A DNA stretch of 64,000 nt from Pseudarthrobacter sp. AL07 (GCF_029960665.1 NZ_JASBRB010000012.1:1-64000), one strand, 5' to 3'. Counted from the first letter of the stretch, positions 20,270 through 30,914 are shown. Translations and numbers: made by a program. Notes: generated by a model not told the origin, from the letters alone.

Positions 20270-22816
20270 ATGAAACTCGTTGACCAGCTGCCTGTCCTGC
20301 CCGCCCCAAGCCCCTCCGGCGCAGGCATCGACCCGGACGCCCTGTACACCCAATTCCTGGAGTGGACCGAAAGCCGGGGCCTGGAGCTGTACGCTGCCCA
20401 GGACGAGGCCATCATGGAGCTGGCCACCGGTGCCAACGTCATCCTCGCCACGCCCACCGGTTCCGGCAAATCGCTGGTGGCCATCGCGGCGCACTTCCAG
20501 GCCATGGCAAGAGGCCAGCGAAGTTACTACACCGCTCCCATCAAGGCGCTGGTCTCCGAGAAGTTCTTTGCCCTGTGCGACATCTTCGGTGCAGAAAACG
20601 TCGGTATGATCACCGGTGACTCCGGCGTGAACCAGAACGCGCCGATTATCTGCTGCACGGCAGAAATTCTCGCGAACATCGCCCTCCGCGAAGGGGCCGA
20701 CGCCGAACTCGGTGCGGTCATCATGGACGAATTCCATTTCTACTCCGACCCCCAGCGTGGTTGGGCCTGGCAGGTCCCGCTGCTGGAACTGCCCCAGGCC
20801 CAGTTCCTTCTGATGTCCGCAACCCTGGGTGATGTCAGCCGGTTCGAGGCCGGCGTCACCGAACTTACGGGCCGCCCCACAACCACCGTCAGTTCAGCCG
20901 AGCGCCCCATTCCGCTGCACTACTACTACCACCAGACGCCGGTCCACGAAACACTCGAGGAACTCCTCTCCACGCGCCAGGTGCCCGCCTATGTGGTGCA
21001 CTTCAGCCAGATCGAGGCCATTGACCGGGCCCAGACACTGATGAGCATCAACGTGTGCACCCGCGAGGAGAAGGACAAGATCGCCGAGCTGATCGCGAAT
21101 TTCCGTTTTGCCGCAGGCTTCGGTAAGACGCTCAACCGGCTGGTCCGGCACGGTATCGGCGTCCATCACGCCGGCATGCTGCCGAAGTACAGACGGCTCG
21201 TGGAACAGCTTGCCCAGGCGGGCCTGCTTAAGGTGATCTGCGGCACGGACACGCTGGGCGTGGGCATCAATGTGCCCATCCGCACCGTCTTGCTCACCGC
21301 ACTGAGCAAGTACGACGGCGTACGCACCCGTCCGCTTAACTCCCGGGAGTTCCACCAGATTGCCGGACGGGCCGGCCGCGCGGGGTATGACACCGCTGGG
21401 ACAGTAGTGGTCCAGGCGCCGGAACACGTGATCGAAAACGTGAAGGCCATGGCCAAGGCCACCGCCAAATTTGGTGATGACCAAAAGAAGCTCCGCCAGG
21501 TTGTCAAGAAGAAGCCGCCGGAGGGCTTCGTTTCCTGGGGTGAACCCACTTTCAAGCGCCTTGTGGAATCCGTGCCCGATCCTTTGACCTCAAGTTTCAG
21601 TGTGACGCATTCGATGCTGATGAACCTGATGGAACGGCCCGGCGACCCGTTCACGGCGGCTCGCCGGCTTCTGACCGAAAACCACGAGACCCGGTCCTCG
21701 CAGCTGCGGCTGATGAAAAAAGCCCTGGGAATCTACCGGGAGCTCCTTGCCGCTGAGGTGGTGGAGCGCATCCCGGCAGAAGAGCAGGGCCACGACGGCA
21801 GGACCGTCCGGCTCACCGTCCATCTGCAGGCCAATTTTGCCCTGAACCAGCCGCTCTCGCCGTTTGCACTGGCGGCGCTGGAGCTCCTTGACCCGGATTC
21901 GCCGTCGTACGCCCTGGACGTGGTGTCGGTGATCGAGGCGACCCTCGAAAAGCCCCGCCAGATCCTGTCCGCGCAGCAGAAAAAGGCCCGCGGGGAAGCC
22001 ATTGCCGCGATGAAGGCTGACGGTATCGAGTATGACCAGCGCATGGCCATGCTGGAGGAAGTCACCTATCCGCAGCCACTCGCGGAACTCCTGGGCGAAG
22101 CCTTCGAGGTGTACCGCAAGGCCGCGCCGTGGGTGGGCGACTTTGAACTGGCGCCCAAGTCCGTGGTCCGCGACATGTACGAGCGGGCCATGAACTTCGG
22201 CGAGTTCGTCCAGTTCTACGGGCTGGCCCGCTCGGAGGGCATTGTGCTGCGTTACCTCGCCGACTGCTTCAAGGCGCTGCGCCAGACCGTGCCGCAGGAC
22301 ATGCTCCGGGAGGACCTTGAGGACCTCATCGCCTGGCTTGGCGAACTGGTGCGGCAGGTGGACTCCAGCCTCCTGGACGAATGGGAGGAGCTGACGTCCG
22401 GCGCGATGCCCACCCCGCACGACGCTCCCCCTCCCCCGCCGCCGTCGCTGACGTCCAACGTCCGTGCCTTCCGTGTGATGGTCCGCAACGAGATGTTCCG
22501 CCGTGTGGAACTGTTCGCGGACGAGAACGCAGCAGCCCTGGGCGAGCTCGACGGCGGCGCAGGCTGGGGTGCCGACCGCTGGGAGGACGTCCTGGACGAC
22601 TACTTCGACGAACACAACGACATCGGCACGGGCCCGGATGCCCGCGGCCCCGGGCTGCTCATGATCACCGAAGAGCCCGGGCTGTGGAAGGTCCGGCAGA
22701 TTTTCGACGATCCGGCCCGCAACCATGACTGGGGCATCTCCGCAGAAGTGGACCTGGCATCTTCCGACGAATCCGGGACGGCAGTGGTCCGGGTCACCGA
22801 CGTCAACCGGCTCTAG
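20270..22816 (+). CDS. Ski2/Mtr4-like DEAD-box helicase with DUF3516
   Basis: This 848-residue superfamily 2 helicase probably acts on RNA. Motif I is ATPTGSGKS near residue 60, motif II is DEFH near 152, motif III is MSATLGD near 180, and motif VI is HQIAGRAGRAGYD near 365, all typical of the Ski2-like branch. Residues about 400-848 match the actinobacterial DUF3516 C-terminal region, with a proline tract near 718. Substrates are uncharacterised. The gene ends 11 bp before the CoA-transferase pseudogene. Confidence 0.88.
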   Translation: MKLVDQLPVLPAPSPSGAGIDPDALYTQFLEWTESRGLELYAAQDEAIMELATGANVILATPTGSGKSLVAIAAHFQAMARGQRSYYTAPIKALVSEKFFALCDIFGAENVGMITGDSGVNQNAPIICCTAEILANIALREGADAELGAVIMDEFHFYSDPQRGWAWQVPLLELPQAQFLLMSATLGDVSRFEAGVTELTGRPTTTVSSAERPIPLHYYYHQTPVHETLEELLSTRQVPAYVVHFSQIEAIDRAQTLMSINVCTREEKDKIAELIANFRFAAGFGKTLNRLVRHGIGVHHAGMLPKYRRLVEQLAQAGLLKVICGTDTLGVGINVPIRTVLLTALSKYDGVRTRPLNSREFHQIAGRAGRAGYDTAGTVVVQAPEHVIENVKAMAKATAKFGDDQKKLRQVVKKKPPEGFVSWGEPTFKRLVESVPDPLTSSFSVTHSMLMNLMERPGDPFTAARRLLTENHETRSSQLRLMKKALGIYRELLAAEVVERIPAEEQGHDGRTVRLTVHLQANFALNQPLSPFALAALELLDPDSPSYALDVVSVIEATLEKPRQILSAQQKKARGEAIAAMKADGIEYDQRMAMLEEVTYPQPLAELLGEAFEVYRKAAPWVGDFELAPKSVVRDMYERAMNFGEFVQFYGLARSEGIVLRYLADCFKALRQTVPQDMLREDLEDLIAWLGELVRQVDSSLLDEWEELTSGAMPTPHDAPPPPPPSLTSNVRAFRVMVRNEMFRRVELFADENAAALGELDGGAGWGADRWEDVLDDYFDEHNDIGTGPDARGPGLLMITEEPGLWKVRQIFDDPARNHDWGISAEVDLASSDESGTAVVRVTDVNRL

Positions 22817-22827
22817 GCTGTGACCCC

Positions 22828-24194
22828 GTGGAATCCGTCCCCGACCTGACCGGCAGCCTTCGGGTTGTGGAAGCCCTGAAGGCCCAGCCCGTGGCACCGT
22901 CCGACGGTCCACGGCAGTGGTGGAAGGGCCCGCTGGACGTTGGGGGCTGGCTTTGGGTGCGGTCCAGGCAGCAGCCACGTCCCTGAACGCAGTGGTTGGC
23001 GTTCCGGGCAGGTACTCCCTGGCATCCGGAGCCACGGCAGCGTCCTTCGATTCGCTCGGACACCTGCGGATCGCAGGCGGAAACCCCAAGGGTTCGCTCC
23101 GATGTCCGGCTTTCGGCGCACGTCGGACGGTTGGATCCGCCTCCACGCCAACTACCCCCACCACGCAGCCCGGCTGATGGCGGCGCTCTCCGCCAGCACG
23201 CCACAGATGTGGAACCCGCCCTGCTAAGCATGACGTCCGTGGCCGCCGAGGAAGCCATCACGGCAAACCACGGCGTCGCAGCTGCCGTGCGCACAGGGGC
23301 GAGTGGATCGCGACCCCCATGTATGCAACGGCCCGTCCCGGTCCCTGGATCAGAATCTCCCGTCCGCCACGGTCAGCCAGTGAAAGTCCGCAGCTCTCCC
23401 GGTGGGTTCCATCGGCAGTTCCGCGTCACCCCTTGGCCGGGCTCAAGGTGCTGGACCTGACGCGCGTCATTGCGGGGCCCACTGCCAGACGCCACCTGGG
23501 CGCCCTGGGCGCGGACGTTCTGCGCATCGACCCGCCCCAGCTTCCGGAGTTGGGCAATGTGTTCATTGACTCGGGCTTTGACAAGCGCAGCGCCGAGGCG
23601 GACCTCCGGGATCCTGCCGCCATGGAAGCAGTACGGCTTCTCATCGAGTCTGCCGACGTGGTGGTCACGGGCTACCGCGAGGGCGGGCTGGACCCTTTTG
23701 GGCTGGCGTCCGAAGCGCTGCTGCAGGCACGGCCCGACCTCGTCATAGTTGCTCTCAGTGCGTGGGGAAGCGGTGGGCCCTGGACAGGACGGCGCGGTTT
23801 CGGCAGCCTGGTACAGGCCGCATGCGGCATTGCCGAACGGTATGGCCGGACGACCGATGACGGGTGGCGGCCTGGGGCGCTGCCTGTGCAGGCGCTCGAC
23901 CATGCCACCGGATATGGCTTGGCGGCGGCAGCATTTGCCTTGCTGGCCGAACGGCTCCGAAACGGACGCGGCGGCGCGCCCCGGCGTTCCCTGGCCCGCA
24001 CCGCTGAAGAATTGTTCTGGCTCCCCGCCTTGGCCGGTCACGGCGGTTCCCTGCCTGCCCCGGACCTCCGCGTGATGGACAGCCCCTACGGCCGTCTGCG
24101 ATATGTTGGGCCGCCCATCATGGCGGACGGCGTGCCGCTGGCGTACAGCAAGGGACCCGTCCGCTACGGGACATCGCAGCTTCGCTGGCAATAG
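22828..24194 (+). pseudogene. CaiB/BaiF-family CoA-transferase, four frameshifts
   Basis: Read piecewise, this stretch encodes one CoA-transferase. It runs from VESVPDLTGSLRVVEAL at 22828 through LGAVQAAATSLNAVVGVPG, FAPMSGFRRTSDGWIRL, DVEPALLSMTSVAAEEA, IATPMYATARPGPW and HPLAGLKVLDLTRVIAGPTA to the stop at 24194. Reading it needs four frame changes, near 22942-22946 (a run of five G), 23075-23087, 23190-23198 and 23292-23300. Each one equals a single missing base. No stop codon interrupts the corrected path. The last 291 codons from 23319 are open and hold the core domain. As sequenced the gene cannot give the full protein. Confidence 0.85.
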
Positions 24195-24239
24195 GGAGCC
24201 TGGCACTAGGGATCACGGCCCCGCTTGTAAACTCGGACC

Positions 24240-24740
24240 ATGAGTGTAATCCGCCCCGCCACCCGGCAAGACGTCCCCGCCATTCTGCAGATGATCCACG
24301 AACTGGCCATTTACGAGAAGGAACCGGACGCGGTCCGCAACACACCGGAAATGCTGGCTGACGTCCTGTTCGGCGAGAACCCGCGCGTGTTTGCCACGAT
24401 GGCTGAGAACAGCGCAGGCGAGGTCCGGGGTTTCGCGCTCTGGTTCCTGAACTACTCCACCTGGGAAGGCGTCCACGGCATCTACCTGGAAGACCTCTAC
24501 GTCAGCCCGCATGCCCGCGGCGAGGGCCACGGCAAGGCGCTCCTGCAGCACCTGGCCGCCACCGCCGTAGAGAGGGGCTATGCCCGGGTTGAGTGGAGCG
24601 TCCTGGACTGGAACGAACCGTCCATCAACTTCTACCGCAGCCTCGGCGCCCGCCCCCTGGATGGCTGGTCCACGTTCCGGCTGACCGGCGACGCGCTGGA
24701 GAGCTTTGGCACCAGAACGGCAGCGTCCATCCGTGGCTGA
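24240..24740 (+). CDS. GNAT-family N-acetyltransferase, diamine-acetyltransferase-like
   Basis: This 166-residue acetyl-CoA-dependent transferase has the GNAT core: IRPATRQDVPAI at the N-terminus, IYLEDLYVSP (motif D/A) near residue 80, the acetyl-CoA loop ARGEGHGKALLQHL near residue 92, and SVLDWNEPSINFYRSLGA near residue 125. The DWN..I.FYxxLGA pattern is typical of spermidine/spermine-type acetyltransferases; the substrate is inferred only. It overlaps the start of the following peptidase gene. Confidence 0.85.
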   Translation: MSVIRPATRQDVPAILQMIHELAIYEKEPDAVRNTPEMLADVLFGENPRVFATMAENSAGEVRGFALWFLNYSTWEGVHGIYLEDLYVSPHARGEGHGKALLQHLAATAVERGYARVEWSVLDWNEPSINFYRSLGARPLDGWSTFRLTGDALESFGTRTAASIRG

Positions 24741-26124
24741 GCAGGACGCGTCCTCTCAAACCACACAAACGCAGACGCCTGTCCCGCATTTTGTGAAGGC
24801 CCGGCACGAATTCCGGGGCATGCGCACCGCCGAGCACTACTTCACCGTTCCCCTGGACCACTTCGCGCCGGAGAGCGGCGACGGCGCCGCCGAGACCATC
24901 ACCGTTTTCGCCCGTGAGTACGTCTCGTCGGCCCACACCCGTGCTGAAGCCGAAGCGCTTCCCTGGCTGCTGTTCCTCCAGGGCGGCCCGGGCGGCCGCG
25001 GCAACCGGCTGGCTTCACTGAGCGGCTGGAGCAAGGCGGCTGCCCGGGACTTCCGGATCCTGATGCTGGACCAGCGCGGCACCGGGCTGTCGACCCCCCT
25101 TGACCGGAACACGCTGCCCGCGCGTGGAACGGCCCAGGCACAGGCTGGGTACCTTGAGCATTTCCGTGCTGATTCCATCGTGGCCGACGCGGAGCTCATC
25201 CGGGCGGCGCTCGGCTCCGGCCCCTGGAGCATCTACGGCCAAAGCTATGGCGGATTCTGCGCGCTGACGTACCTGTCCTTTGCCCCGGACGGGCTGAAGG
25301 AAGCCCTCATCACGGGCGGGTTGGCGCCCCTCGCCGGCCACGCCGACGACGTCTACCGCGCCACGTTCGCCCGCGTTGCGGCCCGCAACACTGAATACTT
25401 CAGCTGGTATCCGGAGGACCGCCGGACTGTGAATGCGATCGCATCGCATCTTCGGCAGACCGAGGAGTTCCTTCCCGACGGTTGCCGGCTCACGCCGGAA
25501 CGGTTCCAGATGGTGGGCTCCTTTCTGGGCGGAAACACGCGGGTGGACGGCCTGCACTACCTGCTGGAGGACGCCTTCACCGCGACACCGCACGGGAACA
25601 GGCTCTCCGATGCCTTCCTCGAACAGGTCCAGGGCATCGTGTCCCGCCTGGGAAACCCGCTTTATGCCCTGCTGCACGAGTCCATCTACGGTCAGGGACG
25701 GGCGACCGACTGGGCTGCCTGGCGGGTGCTGCAGGAAAATCCGGCATTCCGCCCGGACGCGGATCCGTTGCTGCTGACCGGCGAAATGGTGTACCCGTGG
25801 TACTTCGAGCAGGACGCCGCCTTGGCCCCGCTGCAGCACGTGGCCCAGTTGCTGGCAGTCAAGACGGACTGGAAGCCGCTGTATGACCACAGGCAGTTGG
25901 CCGCGAACGGAGTGCCGGCAGCCGCTGCGGTTTACCGGGACGACATTTACGTGGACCGCGATCTGTCCCTGGAAACGGCCGCTGCCGTGCATGGACTCCA
26001 AGTATGGGAGACAGCCGACTTCCACCATGACGGCATAGCTGACGACGGCGAGGCCATCTTTGGTCGCCTGCTGGGTATGGTGCGCTCGGTTGCCGGCTCA
26101 GCGGGCAACCGAGCCGCCAACTGA
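24733..26124 (+). CDS. Proline iminopeptidase-like alpha/beta hydrolase
   Basis: This S33-family peptidase (463 residues) would release N-terminal proline residues. The oxyanion loop is FLQGGPGGRGNR, followed by MLDQRGTGLSTP and the nucleophile elbow GQSYGGF near residue 178. The acid and histidine follow, the latter in WETADFHHDGIADDGE. I prefer the GTG at 24733; a TTG at 24706 is also in frame, with a purine-rich GGAGAG only 2 nt away. The gene overlaps the GNAT stop by 8 bp, and its 3' end overlaps the convergent MFS gene by 27 bp. Confidence 0.85.
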   Translation: MAEQDASSQTTQTQTPVPHFVKARHEFRGMRTAEHYFTVPLDHFAPESGDGAAETITVFAREYVSSAHTRAEAEALPWLLFLQGGPGGRGNRLASLSGWSKAAARDFRILMLDQRGTGLSTPLDRNTLPARGTAQAQAGYLEHFRADSIVADAELIRAALGSGPWSIYGQSYGGFCALTYLSFAPDGLKEALITGGLAPLAGHADDVYRATFARVAARNTEYFSWYPEDRRTVNAIASHLRQTEEFLPDGCRLTPERFQMVGSFLGGNTRVDGLHYLLEDAFTATPHGNRLSDAFLEQVQGIVSRLGNPLYALLHESIYGQGRATDWAAWRVLQENPAFRPDADPLLLTGEMVYPWYFEQDAALAPLQHVAQLLAVKTDWKPLYDHRQLAANGVPAAAAVYRDDIYVDRDLSLETAAAVHGLQVWETADFHHDGIADDGEAIFGRLLGMVRSVAGSAGNRAAN

Positions 26125-27450
26125 ACCGGTGGTTGTGGCGGCGTTGGGGCTGCGGCGGCGCGCCACAAGAACAACGACGGCGGCGGTCAGCACTGCAGCC
26201 CCCACCAGGCCGCCTGCCATGTTGAGCCCCAGGTAGCCGGCCCAACTGAGGATCAGGCCGGAGGTGGCCCCGCCCACTGCGCCGGCAGCGCCCATCAGCA
26301 TGTCCGAGACACCTTGGACCACCACACGGGACTCCTGGCTAACGCTCTCCGCCAGCAGTGTGGATCCGGAAATCGTGGCCGCAGACCATCCGATGCCCAG
26401 CAGGACAAGTCCCACGGCAACCGCCACGGTTGATGTCTGGCCGAATCCGGCGACGGCGACGGCCGCGATGAGCGTGGTGAAGCCCATCATGATGGTCTCT
26501 GTCCTGCCTGCCTTGTCCGTCAGCCAGCCCATGACCGGCGACAACGCGAACATACCGGCGATATGCAGTGAGATGGTGAAGCCGATGATCACCAGGACAT
26601 CGCCGGAGGCGGTGTGGCCGGCATGGGAAGCACCCGGTCCGGCCACGAGTTTCTGCAAGTGCAGCGGGGTCATGGACATCACGCCGACCATCACGGCGTG
26701 CGCTCCGACGACGGCGGCAAGCGCCAGCCAGGCCGATCGGGACTGGCGGATTGCCCGCATACCGCGGACGAGCGATCCGCCGACTGCGTTGCGCGCTGTG
26801 GCGCCTTGCTGGTTTGCTATTTCCCGCGCGAGCAGGAGCGGGTCCGGCCTGAGGCCAGCGAAAAGCAGCACAATCGCCAGCAGGAGTCCGGCCGCGGAGA
26901 TCACAAACGGTCCGGCGACGGGAGGCAGACCGAGGGCCAGGCCCACAACGGTGCCGGGCTGGATCAGGTTGGGTCCGGCCACTGCGCCGACCGTCACAGC
27001 CCACACGACTGCGGAAAGCGCCCTGCCGCGGTGTTCAGCATCCGCAAGGTCGACGGCGGCGAAGCGTGCCTGCAGGCTGGCCGCGGTGCCCACCCCGATG
27101 CCCACCGCCCCCAGCACCAGCAGGACGAACAAGCCGGACACGATGGACAGCACTATCAGCACAGTGCCGGCCAGGGCGGCGGAAAGCCCCGTGACCTGCC
27201 CGGCCCGGCGGCCCCGCCGGTCCGCCAGCGAAGCCAGGGGCAGTGCTGTCAGCGCGGCCCCCAAGGTCATCACCGTGGCCACGGCTCCCGCCCACACGCT
27301 GGAACCTGAAAGTTCCACGGCCAGGATGGAACCAATGGAAACCGTGGCTCCGGTGCCGATGCCACCGAAAACCTGGGCCGCACTCAGCAGCGCCACGGTG
27401 CGCCGTTGCACCTGGCGCACTCCATATTCCATCATCGGGACGCGGGCCAT
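26098..27450 (-). CDS. Major facilitator superfamily transporter
   Basis: This 450-residue membrane protein has about 12 hydrophobic helices. ASLADRRGRRAG between helices 2 and 3 (near residue 75) and GWLTDKAGRTETIM in the second half (near residue 310) are the duplicated MFS loop motifs. It is probably a drug or metabolite exporter; the substrate is not visible. It is monocistronic and its end overlaps the peptidase on the opposite strand. Confidence 0.85.
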   Translation of the reverse strand: MARVPMMEYGVRQVQRRTVALLSAAQVFGGIGTGATVSIGSILAVELSGSSVWAGAVATVMTLGAALTALPLASLADRRGRRAGQVTGLSAALAGTVLIVLSIVSGLFVLLVLGAVGIGVGTAASLQARFAAVDLADAEHRGRALSAVVWAVTVGAVAGPNLIQPGTVVGLALGLPPVAGPFVISAAGLLLAIVLLFAGLRPDPLLLAREIANQQGATARNAVGGSLVRGMRAIRQSRSAWLALAAVVGAHAVMVGVMSMTPLHLQKLVAGPGASHAGHTASGDVLVIIGFTISLHIAGMFALSPVMGWLTDKAGRTETIMMGFTTLIAAVAVAGFGQTSTVAVAVGLVLLGIGWSAATISGSTLLAESVSQESRVVVQGVSDMLMGAAGAVGGATSGLILSWAGYLGLNMAGGLVGAAVLTAAVVVLVARRRSPNAATTTGSVGGSVAR

Positions 27451-27501
27451 GGTCAGAGCATAGTCCTCGGGCGGCCGTTGCAGCAGGTGTTCGTTAATGC
27501 A

Positions 27502-27534
27502 AGCAACCCCGGCCGCAGTGCGACCGGGGTTGCT
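27502..27534 (-). terminator. Terminator hairpin downstream of terC
   Basis: Two 11-bp perfect arms (27502-27512 and 27524-27534) flank an 11-nt loop, 25 bp after the terC stop and before the MFS gene start. Confidence 0.75.
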
Positions 27535-27558
27535 GGAACGTGCTGTGCGTAGGAGAGC

Positions 27559-28587
27559 TTACTCGGTTTCGCTGAGGCTCTTCTTGGCGTCTTCCTCGAG
27601 GCGGGGATCCAGGTGGGCCGTCTTTGCCTTGGAGCTCATGAGGCTGGCAACCACGGCAACGATGATGGTGCCCACAATGACGGCCAGGGAGACGAAGGTC
27701 GGAATCTCCGGGGCCCACTCGATGTGATTGCCGCCGTTGACGAACGGCAGTTCGTTCACGTGCATGGCGTGCAGCACCAACTTCACACCGATGAACGCCA
27801 GGATGAAGGACAGCGCGTGCTTCAGGTAGACCAAGCGGTTCATCAGCCCACCCAGCAGGAAGTACAGCTGGCGCAGGCCCATGAGGGCGAACAGGTTGGC
27901 GGTGAAGACGATGAACGGGCTCTGCGTCAGTCCGAAGATCGCGGGAATCGAGTCAACGGCGAAGAGGAGGTCGGTCAGGCCGATGGTGATGAACACTATC
28001 AGCATGGGGGTGAAGACCTTTTTGCCGTCCACCGTGGTGCGCAGCTTGCCGCCGTCGAACTTCTCCGACATGGGGATGACCTTGCGGATCCCGGCGATGA
28101 GCGGATTTTCCTTGTCCTCTTCGTCTTCGCCTTCGTCCTGGGCCTGCTTCCAGGCTGTCCAGAGCAGGAACGCGCCGAAGATGTAGAACACCCAACTGAA
28201 CTGCTCGATCACGATGGCACCGAGGAGGATGAAGATGCCGCGCAGGATCAGGGCGATGATGATGCCCACCATCAGGACTTCCTGCTGGTACTTACGGGGC
28301 ACGGAGAAGCGGGCCATGATGATGATGAAGACAAACAGGTTGTCGATGCTGAGGCTGTATTCAGTGACCCAGCCGGCCACGAACTGGCCGCCGAATTCGG
28401 CGCCGGTAAAGAAGAACATGGCCCCGGCGAACAGCAGGGCAAGGGAGACGTAGAACGCAACCCACAGGCCGGCTTCCTTCATGGAAGGTTCATGGGGACG
28501 CCGGACGACCAGCAGAAGGTCAATGAGGAGGATCAGTCCGAGGACGACAAGTGAGCCGACCTCAAACCATACGGGTAATTCGGGCAC
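27559..28587 (-). CDS. TerC-family integral membrane protein, manganese exporter type
   Basis: This 342-residue TerC/Alx-family protein has about nine membrane helices. Acidic motifs in the helices, EYSLSIDNLFVF near residue 80 and DLLFAVDSIPAI near residue 215, are the signature metal-handling sites. TerC proteins export manganese and help load secreted enzymes. I choose the GTG at 28587 because GAAAGG lies 6 nt upstream; the longer frame would start seven codons earlier. The yybP-ykoY riboswitch in its leader supports a manganese function. Confidence 0.9.
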   Translation of the reverse strand: MPELPVWFEVGSLVVLGLILLIDLLLVVRRPHEPSMKEAGLWVAFYVSLALLFAGAMFFFTGAEFGGQFVAGWVTEYSLSIDNLFVFIIIMARFSVPRKYQQEVLMVGIIIALILRGIFILLGAIVIEQFSWVFYIFGAFLLWTAWKQAQDEGEDEEDKENPLIAGIRKVIPMSEKFDGGKLRTTVDGKKVFTPMLIVFITIGLTDLLFAVDSIPAIFGLTQSPFIVFTANLFALMGLRQLYFLLGGLMNRLVYLKHALSFILAFIGVKLVLHAMHVNELPFVNGGNHIEWAPEIPTFVSLAVIVGTIIVAVVASLMSSKAKTAHLDPRLEEDAKKSLSETE

Positions 28588-28619
28588 GGGTAGCCTTTCG
28601 CAGGGCACAAGGAATTGGT

Positions 28620-28733
28620 GTAAGTCTCTCCTGCCAGCCTGTGCACTTGGTGCTGAAATGGCGGCCCGCTACGCCCGGCCAGGCAACTATGCCTGGCGTG
28701 TTGACGATCGTAGCGCTCGGGATACTCCCCTAC
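28620..28733 (-). promoter_or_regulatory. yybP-ykoY manganese riboswitch in the terC leader
   Basis: On the minus strand the leader contains the invariant GGGGAGUA (plus-strand 28723-28730) and, after a short stem, a conserved CUACGAUCGUCAA segment. These two loops form the Mn site in this class. A closing P1 stem pairs GUAGG (28729-28733) with CUUAC (28620-28624). The element ends about 33 nt before the terC start. The yybP-ykoY class is established as a Mn sensor that turns on exporters such as TerC. I infer control at translation or at a downstream hairpin; which one is not visible. Confidence 0.8.
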
Positions 28734-28814
28734 GTGACGTTAACTGTACAGCAGGCGTCCCGACATGCGGAAACATGCCCCGACTGCCACGTGCCCCCGG
28801 CGCCCGGGCGTGTC

Positions 28815-30914
28815 CTAGGCGTGGCCGGCCGCCTGCATCTGGCGGAGCTCTTTCTTGAGGTCACTGACCTCGTCCCGGATCCGCGCGGCCAGCTCGAACT
28901 GGAGTTCGGCGGCAGCGCCGTGCATCTGTTCGGTCAGCTGTTCGATGAGGCCCACAAGGTCTTCGGCCGGCGCCGCGGCGAGGCCGTCCTTGCGGACCTG
29001 CGCCGCACCCTTTGCCGCAGACTTTCCACGCTTGGCGCCCTTGGCCAGCCGGTTGTTGTTCAGCAGCTCCTGGGTGTCGGCGTCTTCCTTGGCCAGTTGG
29101 TCGGTAATGTCGGCAATCTTCTTCCGCAGCGGTTGCGGATCGATGCCCCGTTCCGTGTTGTAGGCCACCTGGATGGCGCGGCGCCGGTTGGTCTCATCGA
29201 TAGCCTTGGCCATGGAGTCCGTGATGCGGTCCGCGTACATGTGGACCTCGCCGGAGACGTTGCGGGCGGCACGGCCGATGGTCTGGATCAGCGAAGTCGC
29301 CGAGCGCAGGAAGCCTTCCTTGTCCGCATCCAGGATGCTCACGAGCGAGACTTCTGGCAGGTCAAGGCCTTCCCGGAGCAAGTTAATGCCCACCAGGACG
29401 TCGAAGACACCCATCCGGAGTTCCCGGAGCAGTTCAACCCGTCGCAGGGTGTCCACGTCCGAGTGCAGGTATTCGACCTTGATGCCGTGGCCCAGCAGGT
29501 AGTCGGTGAGGTCCTCCGCCATCCGTTTGGTCAGCGTGGTGACCAGGACGCGTTCGTTCTTTGCCGTGCGGGTCTTGATCTCGCCGAGCAGGTCATCGAT
29601 CTGGCCCTTGGTGGGCTTGACCACCACCTCGGGGTCGATCAGTCCGGTGGGCCGGATGATCTGCTGCACAAAGCCGTCCGCCTTGCCCAGTTCGTACTTG
29701 CCGGGAGTGGCCGAGAGGTAGACCGTCTGGCCTACGCGTTGCAGGAATTCGTCCCATTTGAGGGGGCGGTTGTCCATGGCCGACGGCAGGCGGAAACCGA
29801 AGTCGACGAGGTTCCGCTTGCGGGACATGTCGCCTTCGTACATGGCGCCGATCTGCGGCACGGTGACGTGGGATTCGTCGATCACCAGCAGGAAGTCGTC
29901 CGGGAAGTAGTCGATGAGGCAGTGCGGAGCGGTCCCTCGGGCACGTCCATCAATGTGCGACGAGTAGTTTTCGATGCCGTTGCAGAAGCCCATCTGCTGC
30001 ATCATTTCGAGGTCGTAGGTGGTGCGCATGCGGAGCCGTTGGGCTTCCACCAGCTTGTTCTGGCCTTCCAGGACGGCCAGGCGTTCGGCGAGCTCGTCCT
30101 CGATGCGTTTGATGGCCCGGCCCATCCGCTCGGGCCCGGCCACGTAGTGCGAGGCCGGGAAGACGTACATTTCCTCTTCGTCCCGGATCAGTTCGCCGGT
30201 CAGCGGATGGAGGGTGTGGATGTTCTCAATTTCGTCCCCGAAGAATTCGATCCGGATGGCCAGTTCCTCGTACATCGGGATGATTTCCACGGTGTCGCCC
30301 CGGACCCGGAACGTGCCGCGGTGGAAGTCCATGTCGTTGCGCGCGTACTGCATGGAGACAAATTTCCGGAGCAGGTCGTCGCGGTTCATCTGCGCTCCCT
30401 TTCGGAGTGTGACCATGCCGGCAATGTACTCTTCCGGCGTGCCCAGGCCGTAGATGCAGGACACCGTGGCGACCACAATGACGTCACGGCGGGTCAGCAG
30501 GGCGTTGGTGGCGGAGTGGCGGAGGCGTTCCACTTCTTCGTTGACCGAGGAGTCCTTTTCAATGAAGGTGTCCGTCTGCGCTACGTACGCCTCGGGCTGG
30601 TAGTAGTCGTAGTAGGAAACAAAGTACTCCACCGCGTTGTTGGGCAGCAGTTCCCGGAATTCGTTGGCGAGCTGGGCGGCCAGGGTTTTGTTCTGCACCA
30701 TGACCAGGGTGGGCCGCTGGACCTGTTCGATCAGCCAGGCCGTGGTGGCGCTCTTGCCGGTACCGGTGGCACCCAGCAGGACTACGTCCTTTTCGCCGTT
30801 CCTGATCCGCTCTGTCAGTTCGGTGATCGCAGCAGGCTGATCACCTGCCGGCTGGAACTCGCTGATGACTTCAAACGGAGCGACGACGCGGTTGATCTCC
30901 TGGGCAAGGCTCAT
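28815..30914 (-). CDS. uvrB: Excinuclease ABC subunit B
   Basis: This 699-residue helicase-like protein verifies DNA damage and recruits UvrC. Walker A is [10 protein letters not shown] near residue 48, the beta-hairpin region is [12 protein letters not shown] near 95, and [12 protein letters not shown] contains the DESH box. [14 protein letters not shown] is helicase motif VI near 545. A C-terminal UVR motif ([19 protein letters not shown]) contacts UvrC. It is monocistronic here; I found no complete SOS box upstream. Confidence 0.97.
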   Translation of the reverse strand: MSLAQEINRVVAPFEVISEFQPAGDQPAAITELTERIRNGEKDVVLLGATGTGKSATTAWLIEQVQRPTLVMVQNKTLAAQLANEFRELLPNNAVEYFVSYYDYYQPEAYVAQTDTFIEKDSSVNEEVERLRHSATNALLTRRDVIVVATVSCIYGLGTPEEYIAGMVTLRKGAQMNRDDLLRKFVSMQYARNDMDFHRGTFRVRGDTVEIIPMYEELAIRIEFFGDEIENIHTLHPLTGELIRDEEEMYVFPASHYVAGPERMGRAIKRIEDELAERLAVLEGQNKLVEAQRLRMRTTYDLEMMQQMGFCNGIENYSSHIDGRARGTAPHCLIDYFPDDFLLVIDESHVTVPQIGAMYEGDMSRKRNLVDFGFRLPSAMDNRPLKWDEFLQRVGQTVYLSATPGKYELGKADGFVQQIIRPTGLIDPEVVVKPTKGQIDDLLGEIKTRTAKNERVLVTTLTKRMAEDLTDYLLGHGIKVEYLHSDVDTLRRVELLRELRMGVFDVLVGINLLREGLDLPEVSLVSILDADKEGFLRSATSLIQTIGRAARNVSGEVHMYADRITDSMAKAIDETNRRRAIQVAYNTERGIDPQPLRKKIADITDQLAKEDADTQELLNNNRLAKGAKRGKSAAKGAAQVRKDGLAAAPAEDLVGLIEQLTEQMHGAAAELQFELAARIRDEVSDLKKELRQMQAAGHA

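Noticed and set aside
21590..23164. A 524-codon minus-strand frame over the helicase 3' end
   Set aside because: It is antisense to the DUF3516 region and continues across the pseudogene; no domain is seen.
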